Shown in pieces: positions 12,558-23,177 of a stretch of DNA of 64,000 nt. Numbering within the stretch: the first letter of the stretch is position 1; every line of letters starts with the position of its first letter. The notes beneath the pieces were generated by a model that ran no database searches, was not told the origin of the DNA, and worked only from the letters and a program-made list of their open reading frames with translations. The DNA is from Apostichopus japonicus (taxonomy: Eukaryota > Echinodermata > Holothuroidea > Aspidochirotida > Stichopodidae). The position numbers were made by a program, and so were the translations under genes. Location of the stretch: positions 2,186,001 to 2,250,000 of the forward strand of contig NC_092577.1 in NCBI RefSeq assembly GCF_037975245.1, written 5' to 3'.

Positions 12558-14238
12558 GCTGACATGTAATCCATTCATTTGTAGTTCTGCTGTCCAGTAG
12601 CGTAGCTAGCACATGGGGGACACTGCCCGGAAAATAGGAGTAAAATCTGGAACGCGAAGAGGTGAAAATAATGGTGGGGGGGGGGGGGGGGAGAAGGATG
12701 AAATAGAAAGGATTGGAAGAGAGAAAAGGAGAGAAAATTAAGAGAGATTGCAAAAGGGAAAGCAAGGGCACAAGGTATACAGGGCGTGATTTCACAAGGG
12801 ACGTTGATTTTGATGCAGTCATTGAAAATCTTCGTAAAATGTCTCTATTTCGGCGAATGGTAACTCAGACTTAGTATTAATAGTTGCTCACTGATGATTC
12901 AAACATCTGTTGGCGGTACAAGAAAGGAAACAAATTTGAATACCCTGATGTGAGAGATATAAATTGCCCGTAAACTTTGACTGTTCGTTTACTGTCTTAC
13001 ATATTGACCTCGCAACTTCTAGGAACGAATGCAGAAACAAATCAAGTTCAAAACTTGAAATTGGAATCAACACAATGAACCAGTAATTACTCCATGATGT
13101 TACGTGCAGAACGTATTGTCTTACAACGTTTGATGTAAGTATTTTTTTCTTTTTTTCTTTTTTTTTCGACACTGTACACGAATAACGTTCAGTGTAACTT
13201 ATGTTATAAACAGTGTGTATAGGGCTATACATTACGACTAATTATAAATGTGTCAGTTTATAACAGCGTAGAAAATAACAAGGGACGTAGCTGTAGGGGG
13301 GGGGGGGCTGTGCCCCAAACAAAATATAAAATAAAAACATGAACATATAAAAGTCTGTCTGTCTGTCTCTAGACCCCAAAAATTCAACAACAAAAAAACA
13401 ATTGCTGACAACTGTACTCCATTCCAAACTACCTATTTAAATTCATCAAAAACCGGGAATCCCCTAACACCCACCGACCGCCAATTACGCCTCGGTGTCA
13501 ATATGTTACATAAAGTACTAACTGAAAAATACAAACCCAACCTCATCATTTGTCTATTAGATGGACAGAACTGCCCTGAACAACTGACCCAAACAGCTAA
13601 GCAAAATATTTCTCCATTTGGGAGAGATCACAGATTTAATGTTTCTACACACACAAGGGTGGAAGACTTGATGAAGTCTAAATCATCAACGAGCCTTTTA
13701 TTTTTTACAATGTCTGTTCTCAGTTGAAAGGAAATTATTAATGTATTTTGCAAATGCTGGATCAAAGTGTCGAAGCCCTTTACGTTTCAGTGTCAGCACG
13801 TACTGTTAACATTTACTTTACATTGAATTATGAAAAAGAAAGGAAGAAGAAACTGAAACAAATTTTGATTCTAAATCAGATTTACAAAGTGACAGCTCCC
13901 TGACACGACATGGATATCTCCCAAACAGAACAAGATTTTATCTTAGCTGTTTTTTTGGTAGTTCTTTACAAAAGAATTTATCATTAGTATCAGTCAAAGA
14001 TAATGGTTGGGTTTGTGTCCTCTTTATAATCAGTCACAGGGGCGGCGATTTGTTTCAAATATTGGGGGGGGGGGGGGCATTTGCTTGGGTTTAGGCGCGT
14101 ATAGCAACTTTCATCCCCAAAATTGTTCGCGCGCTTCGTGATTTTTTTTGTATATAGACCTATATATATAACAAAAAAAAGTACTTTCGGGTGACGTCTT
14201 TTGGTGATATATAAGTAACAAATTGTGACACGATTAGA
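12558..14238. other. Non-coding stretch with solo transposon-end-like motifs and G runs
   Basis: No gene supported. It holds several CAGTAGCGTAGC / CAAGGGACGTAGC / CAGGGGCGGCG motifs followed by long G runs (12599, 13279, 14038) that look like single hAT-type ends. It also has a G17-like run near 12676, a purine-rich stretch to 12770 and a short (GTCT)n tract near 13352. None of these ends could be paired with a partner and a target duplication. Confidence 0.5.
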
Positions 14239-15495
14239 CAGGCGCGTAGCATGGAATTTGCCAAGGGAGGGGTGAAAATTCGGGCAATATGCTGAGAATT
14301 TTTCGGGCACCTACTGAAAGAAAAATAATGTATGGTGTTTTTCAATGGTTAAACTGATATTATTATGATCATCATTATTTTAACGACTTCCCCAATAATT
14401 GTAACCAATATGGAAGGGTAATAACACGCATAGGTGTATGAGGCGGGGGGGGGGGCAGAGTGCCCCCCCCCCCCGCTTTAGAGGAGCTTTAGAGGCAGCT
14501 TTAGAGGAGAAAAAATATATGTATATAAATATATATATATATATATATGCAGTAGCTTGCCCGAATCTCTTTCAAATTTTTGACCGACAATTCCGTGGAG
14601 AGCGTTTTGTGTTGTTTTGTGACATTAATATTAATTAGTTCTAATGATTTTCTTTATCTAGCATCATAATGCCCGAATATTTCCGTGTAACACCACCGAT
14701 TATCGACATCTTTGCCCACAGAAAAAAATGCAGTCAACAGTTTTTCTAACTAGTCAACTGTATACCTGGCCATCCCCGACATGAGTGTATATAAGAAACA
14801 TTTTCTTTTTCATGGATGGTTGGGGGGGGGGGCAGTACAGGTTTATCATATTCTTTGTTATTTTTTATACTTTTTTGTGAGACAAATTGCAGTCTCACCC
14901 GACATAGCGACAATATCCCGCCTACGTGTCGTTGAACAATGTATGTTTTTCTGGAGGTAGCTGAGTACTGTGTTAAAATAATAAATACGGTAACTAAATA
15001 GGAGCTTCAAAATATACGTCCTATTTTTCCCCTTGAAAAAGTGATGTTACCATTTTTTCTTCTTCTAATTTACCAAATTTTTGGGGAAGTGTAAATTTCT
15101 AAAACGTGAGATTATAAAAAAAGAATGTTTAGATGCAACTTGTAAGGCCTCAGAAGTGCCATTTCCGGCAATCTGAGAGGCATTTATTGCCAAAAAATAT
15201 CTTGTACGCTACACGCCAACTGATGGTGGCGCTCCGCTTCGATAGTGTCACGGGAAATTTCAGGCACAAAGTTTCTGCCCCGAAACTGACATGGTCCCGT
15301 ACGCCTATGATAACACGGTATATGATTGTATGCTATTGGCATGCGGTGTAATAACCGATATATGCCTATATGATATGCACATTAAGATGTTGAACGCGCG
15401 TGGAGCGCGCGAAAAATTTTGGTTATATTTTTCGGGCAAGTCGTTTCAGCCCCCCCCCCCCCCCCCAAATCAAATTGGGCTCCTATACGCCTATG
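14239..15495. mobile_element. Older relative of the nested B element, interrupted by a hAT insertion
   Basis: The left part (14239-14335) and right part (about 15360-15495) match the B element at 17793-18219. Shared pieces are the CGGGCACCTACTGAAAG segment, the GCGCG hairpin region near 15395, the CGGGCAAGTC segment and the end CTCCTATACGCCTATG. The two halves are separated by the 881-bp element at 14429-15309. Outer ends are too worn for a target duplication, so the boundaries are approximate. Confidence 0.55.
14429..15309. mobile_element. hAT-type element, 881 bp, with exact 8-bp target duplication
   Basis: Ends CATAGGTGTA...TACGCCTATG, imperfect inverted repeats. The flanks are the identical 8-mer ATAACACG at 14421-14428 and 15310-15317. 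The interior includes a (TA)n run and a reverse-oriented copy of the GGCGCTCCGC core shared with the other elements (about 15133-15240). No transposase frame. Confidence 0.8.
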
Positions 15496-16091
15496 AGTTG
15501 GAACATGTTGTGTGTAGATATCAATTGACCTATCCACATCAGAATGAAAGCTTCTCTTAATAATTTAATTGCCTTTCTGTACTTTGTTGTTAGCCATGCA
15601 GTGATCCCCTCAGGAATACAAGCAAGAATGAGTAAAAGTAATAAATATTTAAGTACAGTTCTTTAAAGTTTTCAATTATTTCTAAAGGTGCCTGTAAAGG
15701 TTTGCATATGTTCTATTTAGGTAGCAGATAGTATAAATTGTGCTATGGTTTGATATAGTTTGGGATGTTCCATAAAACATATTTAGAATTGTGTGCCATT
15801 ACTTTTGGGCATAATATTTCTGCTATTTCATGGACCAATAAAAATCATTAATGTTATCATTCCAGGTTATGTTTTTGTTCAGTCCTGGTTAGTTCAATAT
15901 CTAAAGATTCGAAACTTGGTCAAATTATAAAAAAACATGATACAGATTGTTGTCTTGGGATTTTAACAATTTTCTGGCTAGGTCAAGAAATGTCAACTTC
16001 TGAAAATTTGGCGTTTTAGTGAGAGATCAGAGGAAGAAGTGAAACTGAATGTTGGCAAAATGTCATAGCATTATAAATGTACTATTATATT
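15496..16091. other. AT-rich non-coding stretch
   Basis: Nothing recognised: no frame with coding character, no paired repeats. Confidence 0.5.
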
Positions 16092-16376
16092 GAGAGCGAG
16101 ATGGCCAATTGGCTAAGGCATCCGACTCGTGATCCAAGGATTGCTGGTTCGATTCCTGCCTAGTTCATTACATTTTGTCATTGGGCACGATGCTTTATCT
16201 CACTTGCCTCTCTCCACCCAGGGGTTGTTAAATGGGTTCCTGAGAGGTAACTCGTTATTGGGCGCAGTATATAACTGCAGCTGGCTGGAGGGATTGTCTC
16301 TGGCATAGGTTATCATTGACATGGGGTAATATAATGTCAGTAAAGCGCAATAAATATCAAATATTATAATTATTAT
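16092..16376 (+). mobile_element. tRNA-derived SINE
   Basis: The head carries RNA polymerase III internal promoter boxes: an A-box-like TGGCCAATTGG near 16102-16112 and a perfect B box GGTTCGATTCC at 16146-16156, 33 bases apart as in a tRNA. The anticodon-equivalent triplet is CGT, but the arms no longer pair well, so it is not a working tRNA. An unrelated body follows and then an AT-rich 3' tail with AATAAATATCAAATATTAT. No clear target duplication. Confidence 0.75.
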
Positions 16377-17124
16377 TGCCTATCAAATTCACATGGTCAG
16401 TGTGGATTTTGGTGTGAGTGAAAAGTTACTTGCTGTAAGTGGAGATCTTTAATTCTTAATATTGCAAGAATGATATTAACTTGTAGAAAACTTGTACTTT
16501 CAATGCTAAGTAGGCCTTTAGTAGGATTTGCAACAAGTGTGTAGTTTTCGGCGGAGATTAAAAGAGACCTTCAACAGATGTTATTCATATATTGAGAGCT
16601 ACTTTAAACCACAAACCTCCAAAAGGGTAGTATTGACCAGTGGTACATACACTTGGCATGTGGCTTTTCCCATTACAAATTCTATTGTTTTCGGGTGTGG
16701 ATAAGCTATATTTTAGGTCAGCAGAGATAAAATTGTCAGAATCTTCCAAAGAAAAACAGCTTGTCTCAAGAATTGTTAACTTTGAGAAAAGTTTGTAATT
16801 GTATCATCACATTGTCTCACAATCACAATCAAGTAGAACACAGTTCACGTTGAGTATTAACATCTTAATTTATTGCAATACATAGTCATACTGTACAAGA
16901 CAGACGTAGGACGAGATGTCCAAGATTCCATGTTGCCAGATGGAGAGACAGGGTGAACAAGGACGAGCAGACGGCATGCTTTAACTTATATACCAATATG
17001 CACATACACAACGTAATAACATACAGGTGCAGATTCTTCAATGTTTGCACACGTGTATCTAATGCATATTCAATAACATTACAGCCTCCATGTACGGGAC
17101 ATTGTTGATCGCCTTTCGACCTGG
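16377..17124. other. Non-coding stretch
   Basis: No gene or repeat that I can support between the SINE and the composite transposon. Confidence 0.5.
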
Positions 17125-17792
17125 GTATCCAGGCGCGTATCCAGGATTTTCTAACCCGGGGGGCGCGAATTACTATCTAAGCGGAGCGCCACCATCGGTT
17201 GGCGCGCAGCGTACAAGAAAATTTCTGGTTTTCATAGCCCCTCAGATCACCGGAAATGGCACTTCTCGGGCTTGAAAATGACCAACCAGATGTACACTTT
17301 TGCTTGAGAACCAAGTTTTACCCAATAGTTTTTTCCATCCATAACCTTTTTCAAGATTGTCACCAGTCACACATCATGTTCGACCTCATCGTATCTCCTG
17401 TAGATCATTGCTTTTGTAGGTAATTCTACGTAACGGCCCACAATACCCGTCAGCCCCACTTTTCAAGGTTTTAAGCCCATTATTTGTTCAGAATTTACAT
17501 AATAAATTCACTTCAAAACATACCGCTAATGTTGCACAAAATTTCATCTATGGACAACCACCAATATAGAAAAAAAACCTTCAAACCCAAACAGACCGGT
17601 CAAAATTGCACGAGTAGAGGGAAGTATAATGAAGAATGTTGGTCAGGGAATTTTCGAAAATTCCGACACAGTTAATTTATTGGTGTAGAAATATTGCAAC
17701 CTCTTATAATGGCTTTTACAAAACTTGGTTGAAGGAACAGAAAAATAGCAGATATTTCCGATATCAGGTATATCGAAACCGAACACTTCACT

Positions 17793-18219
17793 CATAGGCG
17801 TAGGTCCTGTAGGAGGCGGGGGCTGCAGCCCCCCAATTGTTTTCCCATTTTTTTCGGGCACCTACTGAAAGAAAAATAAATAGCAATGAATAGCTTAAAA
17901 TGATCTCCTTGGTAATTGAAATAAAGTTGTAAGCTTGGCCGACATTACTACTGTAAAAGAGAGTTTCGACATAAATGGATCTGTATGGTTTTTCTCCATC
18001 TACATAAGACATTTGGTTGTTTACATTAGCATCCGGCGGTATACTGTGCAACTTTGACGGACCGTAAGGTACACGATGCCATACAATGTAATGAGCGATC
18101 TTGCCTATATGATATTGGCATCGACATGTTGAATGCGCGCTTTGCGCGCGAAAAATTTTGGCTTTTTTTTCGGGCAAGTCATTACAGCCCCCAAATCCAA
18201 TCTGGCTCCTACGCCTTTG
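17793..18219. mobile_element. Nested B element, copy 1 (427 bp)
   Basis: Ends CATAGGCGTAGG...CCTACGCCTTTG. The flanks ACTTCACT (17785-17792) and ACTACACA (18220-18227) are a mutated 8-bp duplication; the equivalent flanks in copy 2 are still identical. The interior has the perfect hairpin GCGCGC-TTT-GCGCGC near 18136-18150. Confidence 0.75.
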
Positions 18220-18740
18220 ACTACACACATTGACAGTTTTTGAGGCTGTTCATCGTGGAACATGCATTTCAATGCTCATTGATACGATGTTATATCTGCT
18301 CTTTGCTTTACAAATTCGAACAGGCGTGTAGCGAGTAATTGCCAAGGGAGGGCGAAGCCTGTAGGCAAACTATCTAAGCGAAGCGCCACCATAAGTTGGC
18401 GAGAAGCGAACAAGAAAAATTTTGGCCGAAAATGCCTCCCAGATCGCTGGAAATGACACTTCCCAGGCCTTGTAAATTGCATCTAAGCATTGTCTATTTT
18501 GAAATTACTAGCGATGTCATAAAGAAAATTTGCTCGGGGGGGGGGCGGTCGCCCCCTTCCCGAAATGCGTTATGTTCGAGTTCAAGTACATTAGTGAGAG
18601 AGGAAAAACGGAAACGTCAAAAATGGAGTTGTCGGGGTAAGGGGTAGGGTGAGGCGCACACCCCCTCCGTAATCCTTGATCTGTCACTGGCTACCCTGTG
18701 TATATAATAGGGATCTTTCTCTTCCCGAGGTCTTGGCTAT

Positions 18741-18869
18741 CTTCTCCTCCCTCCTTTTCTCCTTTTTCTCTCTTTTTTCTTTTTCTTTTCCCTTCCTTCC
18801 TCTCCTCCTTTTCTCTTTTCCCCTCCTTTTCCCTTTTTTCTTCTCTTTTTTTTCTCTCCTCTTTTCCTT
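18741..18869 (+). repeat. 129-nt uninterrupted pyrimidine tract
   Basis: Every base from 18741 to 18869 is C or T. It lies just inside the right end of the composite transposon and is kept in copy 2 (58364-58486). Long frames here on either strand (Ser/Phe-rich or Lys/Arg/Glu-rich) are by-products of the composition. Confidence 0.9.
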
Positions 18870-18920
18870 ACCCGGGGGGCGCGCGCCCCCAACGCCCCCC
18901 CTGGATACGCACCTGGTATC

Positions 18921-20174
18921 TTTACATAACTGGAAAAACATTCAATAATCGGCAAAATATTATTTAACCTATCCCACAATGTGAAAAGGAAGACACATTT
19001 ATCTGAGGCAGTCCTATATATACAAATACCGTATTCTCTCCTCAAGAATCGATATTTCCAATGGCAGGCAACCTGACAATTAAATTGTTACGTTGAATTT
19101 CTCATCTCCATATCTTTTCCTTCATTCTATGGAACCCGACAATGGAAAACCTATTTCGTTGTCTAAACTAAGTTTGTTTGTTGTTGTCTAAACTAAATTT
19201 GTTGCGGCTGTTTTACCATGTTTTACCATGCTGTTGCTCAAACTCACGTTGATGTCTAAAGTTCCGTTGTCTAACTTACGGCGTTGTCTAAACTTACGTC
19301 GTTGTCTAAACTTACGTTGCTTCCGTCGGCGTTAGTTCAACAATTGCTCAATCACGTGATGTAATACATAGGCGTTTCGTACGAAATTCAACAAACATCA
19401 CCGGCGCAGGAGAAAGCATGGTACGTAGGCTGCTACCACTACTACTACTAGGCTTACTACTGTTACACCTTAAGGCTTGAGCAATATTCGTACTCTTACT
19501 ACTGATACTTTAAGCCTACTACTACTAGACTCAACAATGAAATATTCTAAACAGTCTAGACTACCCACATATCCCAATGGTGAAATGGTCAAACATCAGC
19601 AACAAGTTTACAAAGCCTCGATTCTGCCTCTGAGTAGATCTCCGTATAGATGATGTGATGTCCGGGTACGGAGCTGAAAAACCGACTAAAAGTTGAAGAC
19701 GGACACGAATATCCGTAATATAAAAACACACACTGACGAAAGTCCGTAGTAAAGTAATAATACAACTTGTATTTACAGAGATATTTACACCGTTCGTCAC
19801 AAAAAAACACGAAAAACAAGGAAACAAAATAACTGTAGAATGATACACTCTAAACGCTAGCGAAAACACTAAAAATACCCGACATCATATAAACGTACCC
19901 GTAGGTCTTAACTGGTGATATTTTGACTCGTAAATACCGTGTTGGCTTTTAGGCTTTCAACACCCGAAAACATAAAAATAACTTTTCTATGGAAGGCCAA
20001 ATAAGCAGCTCTGCCACTACAGGTGATGTGTGACGTCACAGCGGAAACCTTTCTTCAAAGCTTAACATGCCATGTCATACTTTTCCTTTTGATCTATCTT
20101 TGAAACCTGAAATGTTCACTCAGCATCGACAATTCCCTGTGTTGGAATTTCATCAATACGCAACATTCTGTATT
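18921..20174. other. Non-coding stretch with short tandem motifs
   Basis: Holds the GTTGTCTAAACT array (19158-19316) and an (ACT)n-rich patch (19424-19545). A hydrophobic minus-strand frame at 19561-19869 has no domain or start context and is not called as a gene. Confidence 0.5.
19158..19316 (+). repeat. Short degenerate tandem repeat, unit about 16-24 bp
   Basis: Repeated GTTGTCTAAACTTACG-type units, the last ones (19280-19316) nearly identical and the first ones more spaced and mutated. Confidence 0.65.
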
Positions 20175-20361
20175 TATATACTATATATACTATATATATA
20201 TATATATATAGTAAATCAATAAAGAATAACACACCAGATTCTTTATTGATATACTATATATCTGTCATACCACTATACACATTCATTTCTTATATATATC
20301 TATATCTATACATATATATATATATATATATATATATCTGATTATATATATATATATATAC
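20175..20361. repeat. AT microsatellite block containing a 58-bp hairpin
   Basis: (TA)n tracts flank an inverted repeat at 20204-20261: a 24-bp arm with one mismatch (TAAATCAATAAAGAAT in the left arm) and a loop of about 10 nt. Further (TA)n runs fill 20300-20361. Confidence 0.75.
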
Positions 20362-20686
20362 ACATGTGCGTGTGTTTTACGTACCGTATACGCTATAAAC
20401 CAACTACCCTGTTATATGTTCAACTATTTACAGGTATCTCGAACACTAATATGCGCTACACGGAATGGCTACACGAGCATCTAAGGAACAATATACACGA
20501 TGGAAGATGTGATGACATTACAAAAATATAGAAAACTACTTCAGATGAGTCATATAGGCCTACCAGCATTACAGAGTAGAAAACATAGACCATGATTATT
20601 CCATCAAAATGAACAGTACACAATGCATGGAGGATGTGATGAATATAAAGTTAAACAACTTCAGGTGCTTTGTCAGCATTACATTA

Positions 20687-20721
<35 letters not shown>

Positions 20722-21258
20722 TTATATATTACACCGAATCACATCAGATGATACGGTATACCGGTATTACGTAATACTCCGATATACAAAACTATACACA
20801 TGTTAAGATCATCATTAAGTAGGTTACAAAGAAAAGCAAACAAAATAATTCCTTGGTGGTTTAAAAGTTAGTAAAGATAGCGTTCATCAGTTCATATGTC
20901 ATCATGGAAATTTATGGAAACAAAAAATTATCAAGAAATATATAGCTTGCAGATGAGTAATTTAAAGCTGTTAAAATTGCTTATAAATATATTTGTTTTG
21001 TTGCCATGTTACGGTCTCAAGTCAGACTTGAAGCAGTCTATGACAAGCTATATGATTATATATATATATATTATACATTTTTGACGAGTAGAAGAACATA
21101 TTGGACCAATTATAACCAGTAACAGCATAATTTACATAATTTAACAGTACATTATACGGTTCTAAGTGCTATGCATGAACCGAGCATGATGTGTTACATC
21201 AGCATCAAGTGGGGGATTTACAGGCCAGAAGGTGTTAATCCCGCCCCTCCCCACCCCC
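20362..21258. other. AT-rich non-coding stretch
   Basis: No supported gene. A short (TA)n run sits at 20690-20717. Confidence 0.5.
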
Positions 21259-21496
<238 letters not shown>

Positions 21497-21714
21497 GCTC
21501 ACTCCAGGAGCACTGCCCCACCCCTTCACCCCAATGAGATGTCTATAGCTATTGGCCGGCGTAATTGAACCAAAAAAGGGGACTATCTTTTTTGGTTTAG
21601 ATCATTTGATACTTAGTCATTTTTTGGAAGAAAAAAAAGCAGACAAAACACGAAATATAAGTTAATCTTATTCGTTACTGATCTAAAGTCAATCAAATAA
21701 ACATGAGTCAAGGC

Positions 21715-22680
21715 TTATGGTTGTTCGTTTATCGTATTAAGTTCAATTTCGGGTTCATCATTGTTAATTTTAAAGCTCATCAACCACAGTGCAATGGTTT
21801 TCAAACAAGGAAACGTATTTAAGAATGCCTCTCGATAGATTGAGCCAAATATGTTATAAATAACAGGATTTAAACCAGAATTGAGTAATGTACAGATGAT
21901 TAATGGGTAGGGATAATTTCCTTGACCACTCATAGCTAGAATGATGAAAGTGTCAAAGATAAACACTAGACTCACGAAGACAAAAGAATTAATAATGACT
22001 GCTATTGTCACTTGCTGTTGCTGTCTAGCGAGATTTCTGTTAGACACATTTCCTCTGTGCAGCTCATGCCTCTTCCTTAACACAATAATAATCTTTAAAT
22101 TAAGGATCCCTGTCCCAACAATGGTTACAAAATCGTAAAGAAATATGACAAAAAAAAGAAAGATCAGAAAATTAAAAAAAAAAAGAGGGATCGCAAGCAA
22201 AACAAATCCAATTACCAAAAGTAAAACAAAGACAACGGTAGCAATGAGTATCATAACAATTAAAAGTATCTTCCGGTTTTTAATGTGTCTTATTGATTGA
22301 TTTATCGGATCGCTAACAACCTTGTATCGATCCCATGACAACAACATGATCAATGTACAGGAGACGATTTGAGCTGGAAATCTAATAAATAGCGCTAATA
22401 GGAAAAAGATATCAAAATTGATGTCACTAAGATATAAAGATTCTCCTCCCATTACTATATAAATAATCGAGGTATACATATCTATGAATGACAAAGGTAT
22501 CAAGTAAAAATTCAACCGCATTTTCCTTAAAGAGGATTGTTTGACAACTGTGAACAAAAATGCACCGTTAGAAAGAAAGGCGAGAATTCCTAAAACCAAT
22601 GATGTTACAGCATGGCCCTTCGTCTGAGTTACAGACATAATCCAACCTGGAATTGAAGCATTTGATTGAATGTATTCCAT
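21715..22680 (-). CDS. Divergent rhodopsin-like (class A) seven-transmembrane receptor, one exon
   Basis: 321 codons, ATG at 22680-22678, TAA at 21717-21715. An in-frame GTG lies directly before the ATG and an in-frame stop at 22707-22705, so the ATG is the likely start. Seven hydrophobic spans. Class A landmarks: Asn38 in SNG of span 1, Asp67 in LSFIDMY of span 2, DRY 117-119 after span 3, and NPVIY 271-275 in span 7 followed by a short helix and an acidic tail. One N-glycosylation site (NAS, residues 7-9) sits in the short N-terminus. The cysteine expected at the start of span 3 is Phe93, and extracellular loop 2 has no cysteine. Ligand unknown; it probably belongs to a lineage-specific orphan expansion (inference). 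Confidence 0.85.
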   Translation of the reverse strand: MEYIQSNASIPGWIMSVTQTKGHAVTSLVLGILAFLSNGAFLFTVVKQSSLRKMRLNFYLIPLSFIDMYTSIIYIVMGGESLYLSDINFDIFFLLALFIRFPAQIVSCTLIMLLSWDRYKVVSDPINQSIRHIKNRKILLIVMILIATVVFVLLLVIGFVLLAIPLFFFNFLIFLFFVIFLYDFVTIVGTGILNLKIIIVLRKRHELHRGNVSNRNLARQQQQVTIAVIINSFVFVSLVFIFDTFIILAMSGQGNYPYPLIICTLLNSGLNPVIYNIFGSIYREAFLNTFPCLKTIALWLMSFKINNDEPEIELNTINEQP

Positions 22681-22714
22681 CACGCAGTATCTCGTTTCAA
22701 TTCGTTAACTAGAC

Positions 22715-22936
22715 ATGGATCTCAACAATAGCATAACACGGACATTCCTTGGTCCAGAGAGTAACTCTTATGCAACAGAAGAAAGAACCACTGCAAAAAG
22801 AAGGGGAAAAACTCATGTAAAAAGGAAATCCGTTCTGTCATTAATTTTTCTTCCAGTTCCAACAGTGATTATTGTCATATCTGCTATTATAAGTATTCTG
22901 TTGATCAATTTGTCAATGAAACTCACTCCTTGTTGA
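22715..22936 (+). CDS. Small open frame with one membrane-span-like segment, doubtful gene
   Basis: 73 codons from ATG, divergent from the receptor with only 34 bases between the two starts. It has a basic middle (AKRRGKTHVKRK) and one hydrophobic stretch near the end. No known domain, poly(A) signal or splice context. It could be a micro-protein, or chance on the strand opposite the receptor's 5' UTR. Confidence 0.2.
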   Translation: MDLNNSITRTFLGPESNSYATEERTTAKRRGKTHVKRKSVLSLIFLPVPTVIIVISAIISILLINLSMKLTPC

Positions 22937-23008
22937 TACAATTTGATGGTATACTATATCATGTTACCGGTAAATCAATGAAATAGTGAGTACAATACAA
23001 ATATCTAT

Positions 23009-23010
<2 letters not shown>

Positions 23011-23064
<54 letters not shown>

Positions 23065-23177
23065 ATATATATATATATATTTATTTATATGTATATGATG
23101 AGATATATATATATGTATATATATTTATATGTATATGATGATGTATATATATATATATATATATATACATATACATA
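23011..23177. repeat. AT microsatellite
   Basis: (TA)n interrupted by two copies of TTTATATGTATATGATG (near 23081 and 23125). Confidence 0.9.

Larger units (their letters stand above)
17130..18915. mobile_element. Composite non-autonomous DNA transposon, copy 1 (1786 bp)
   Basis: Left end CAGGCGCGTATCCAGG and right end CCTGGATACGCACCTG are inverted repeats with one mismatch. The insertion is bracketed by GTATC at 17125-17129 and 18916-18920, an exact 5-bp target duplication. A second copy with its own duplication lies at 56590-58531. Inside are a nested element (17793-18219), a second copy of the GCGAAGCGCCACC core near 18379, and a 129-nt pyrimidine tract near the right end. No transposase frame. 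CAG..CTG ends are hAT-like, but hAT normally gives 8 bp; a 5-bp duplication would fit a hAT subgroup or another superfamily. Confidence 0.85.

Noticed and set aside
16092-16165. tRNA gene
   Set aside because: The A and B boxes are present, but the acceptor and anticodon arms do not pair and a SINE body follows directly.
18321-18698. Third nested element (CAGGCGTGTAGC...GGCTACCCTG)
   Set aside because: The ends resemble each other only with a gap and no target duplication is present in either copy, so I left it as part of the composite element.
18676-19045. Ser/Phe/Leu-rich and Lys/Arg/Glu-rich frames (also 58268-58615)
   Set aside because: They come from the pure pyrimidine tract inside the composite transposon; several frames are open at once because of composition.
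19561-19869. Hydrophobic minus-strand frame of about 100 codons
   Set aside because: No domain, no splice context, and overlapping frames open in parallel in AT-rich DNA.
22681-22683. Receptor start one codon earlier
   Set aside because: That codon is GTG; the next codon is ATG and an in-frame stop lies upstream, so ATG at 22680 is preferred.
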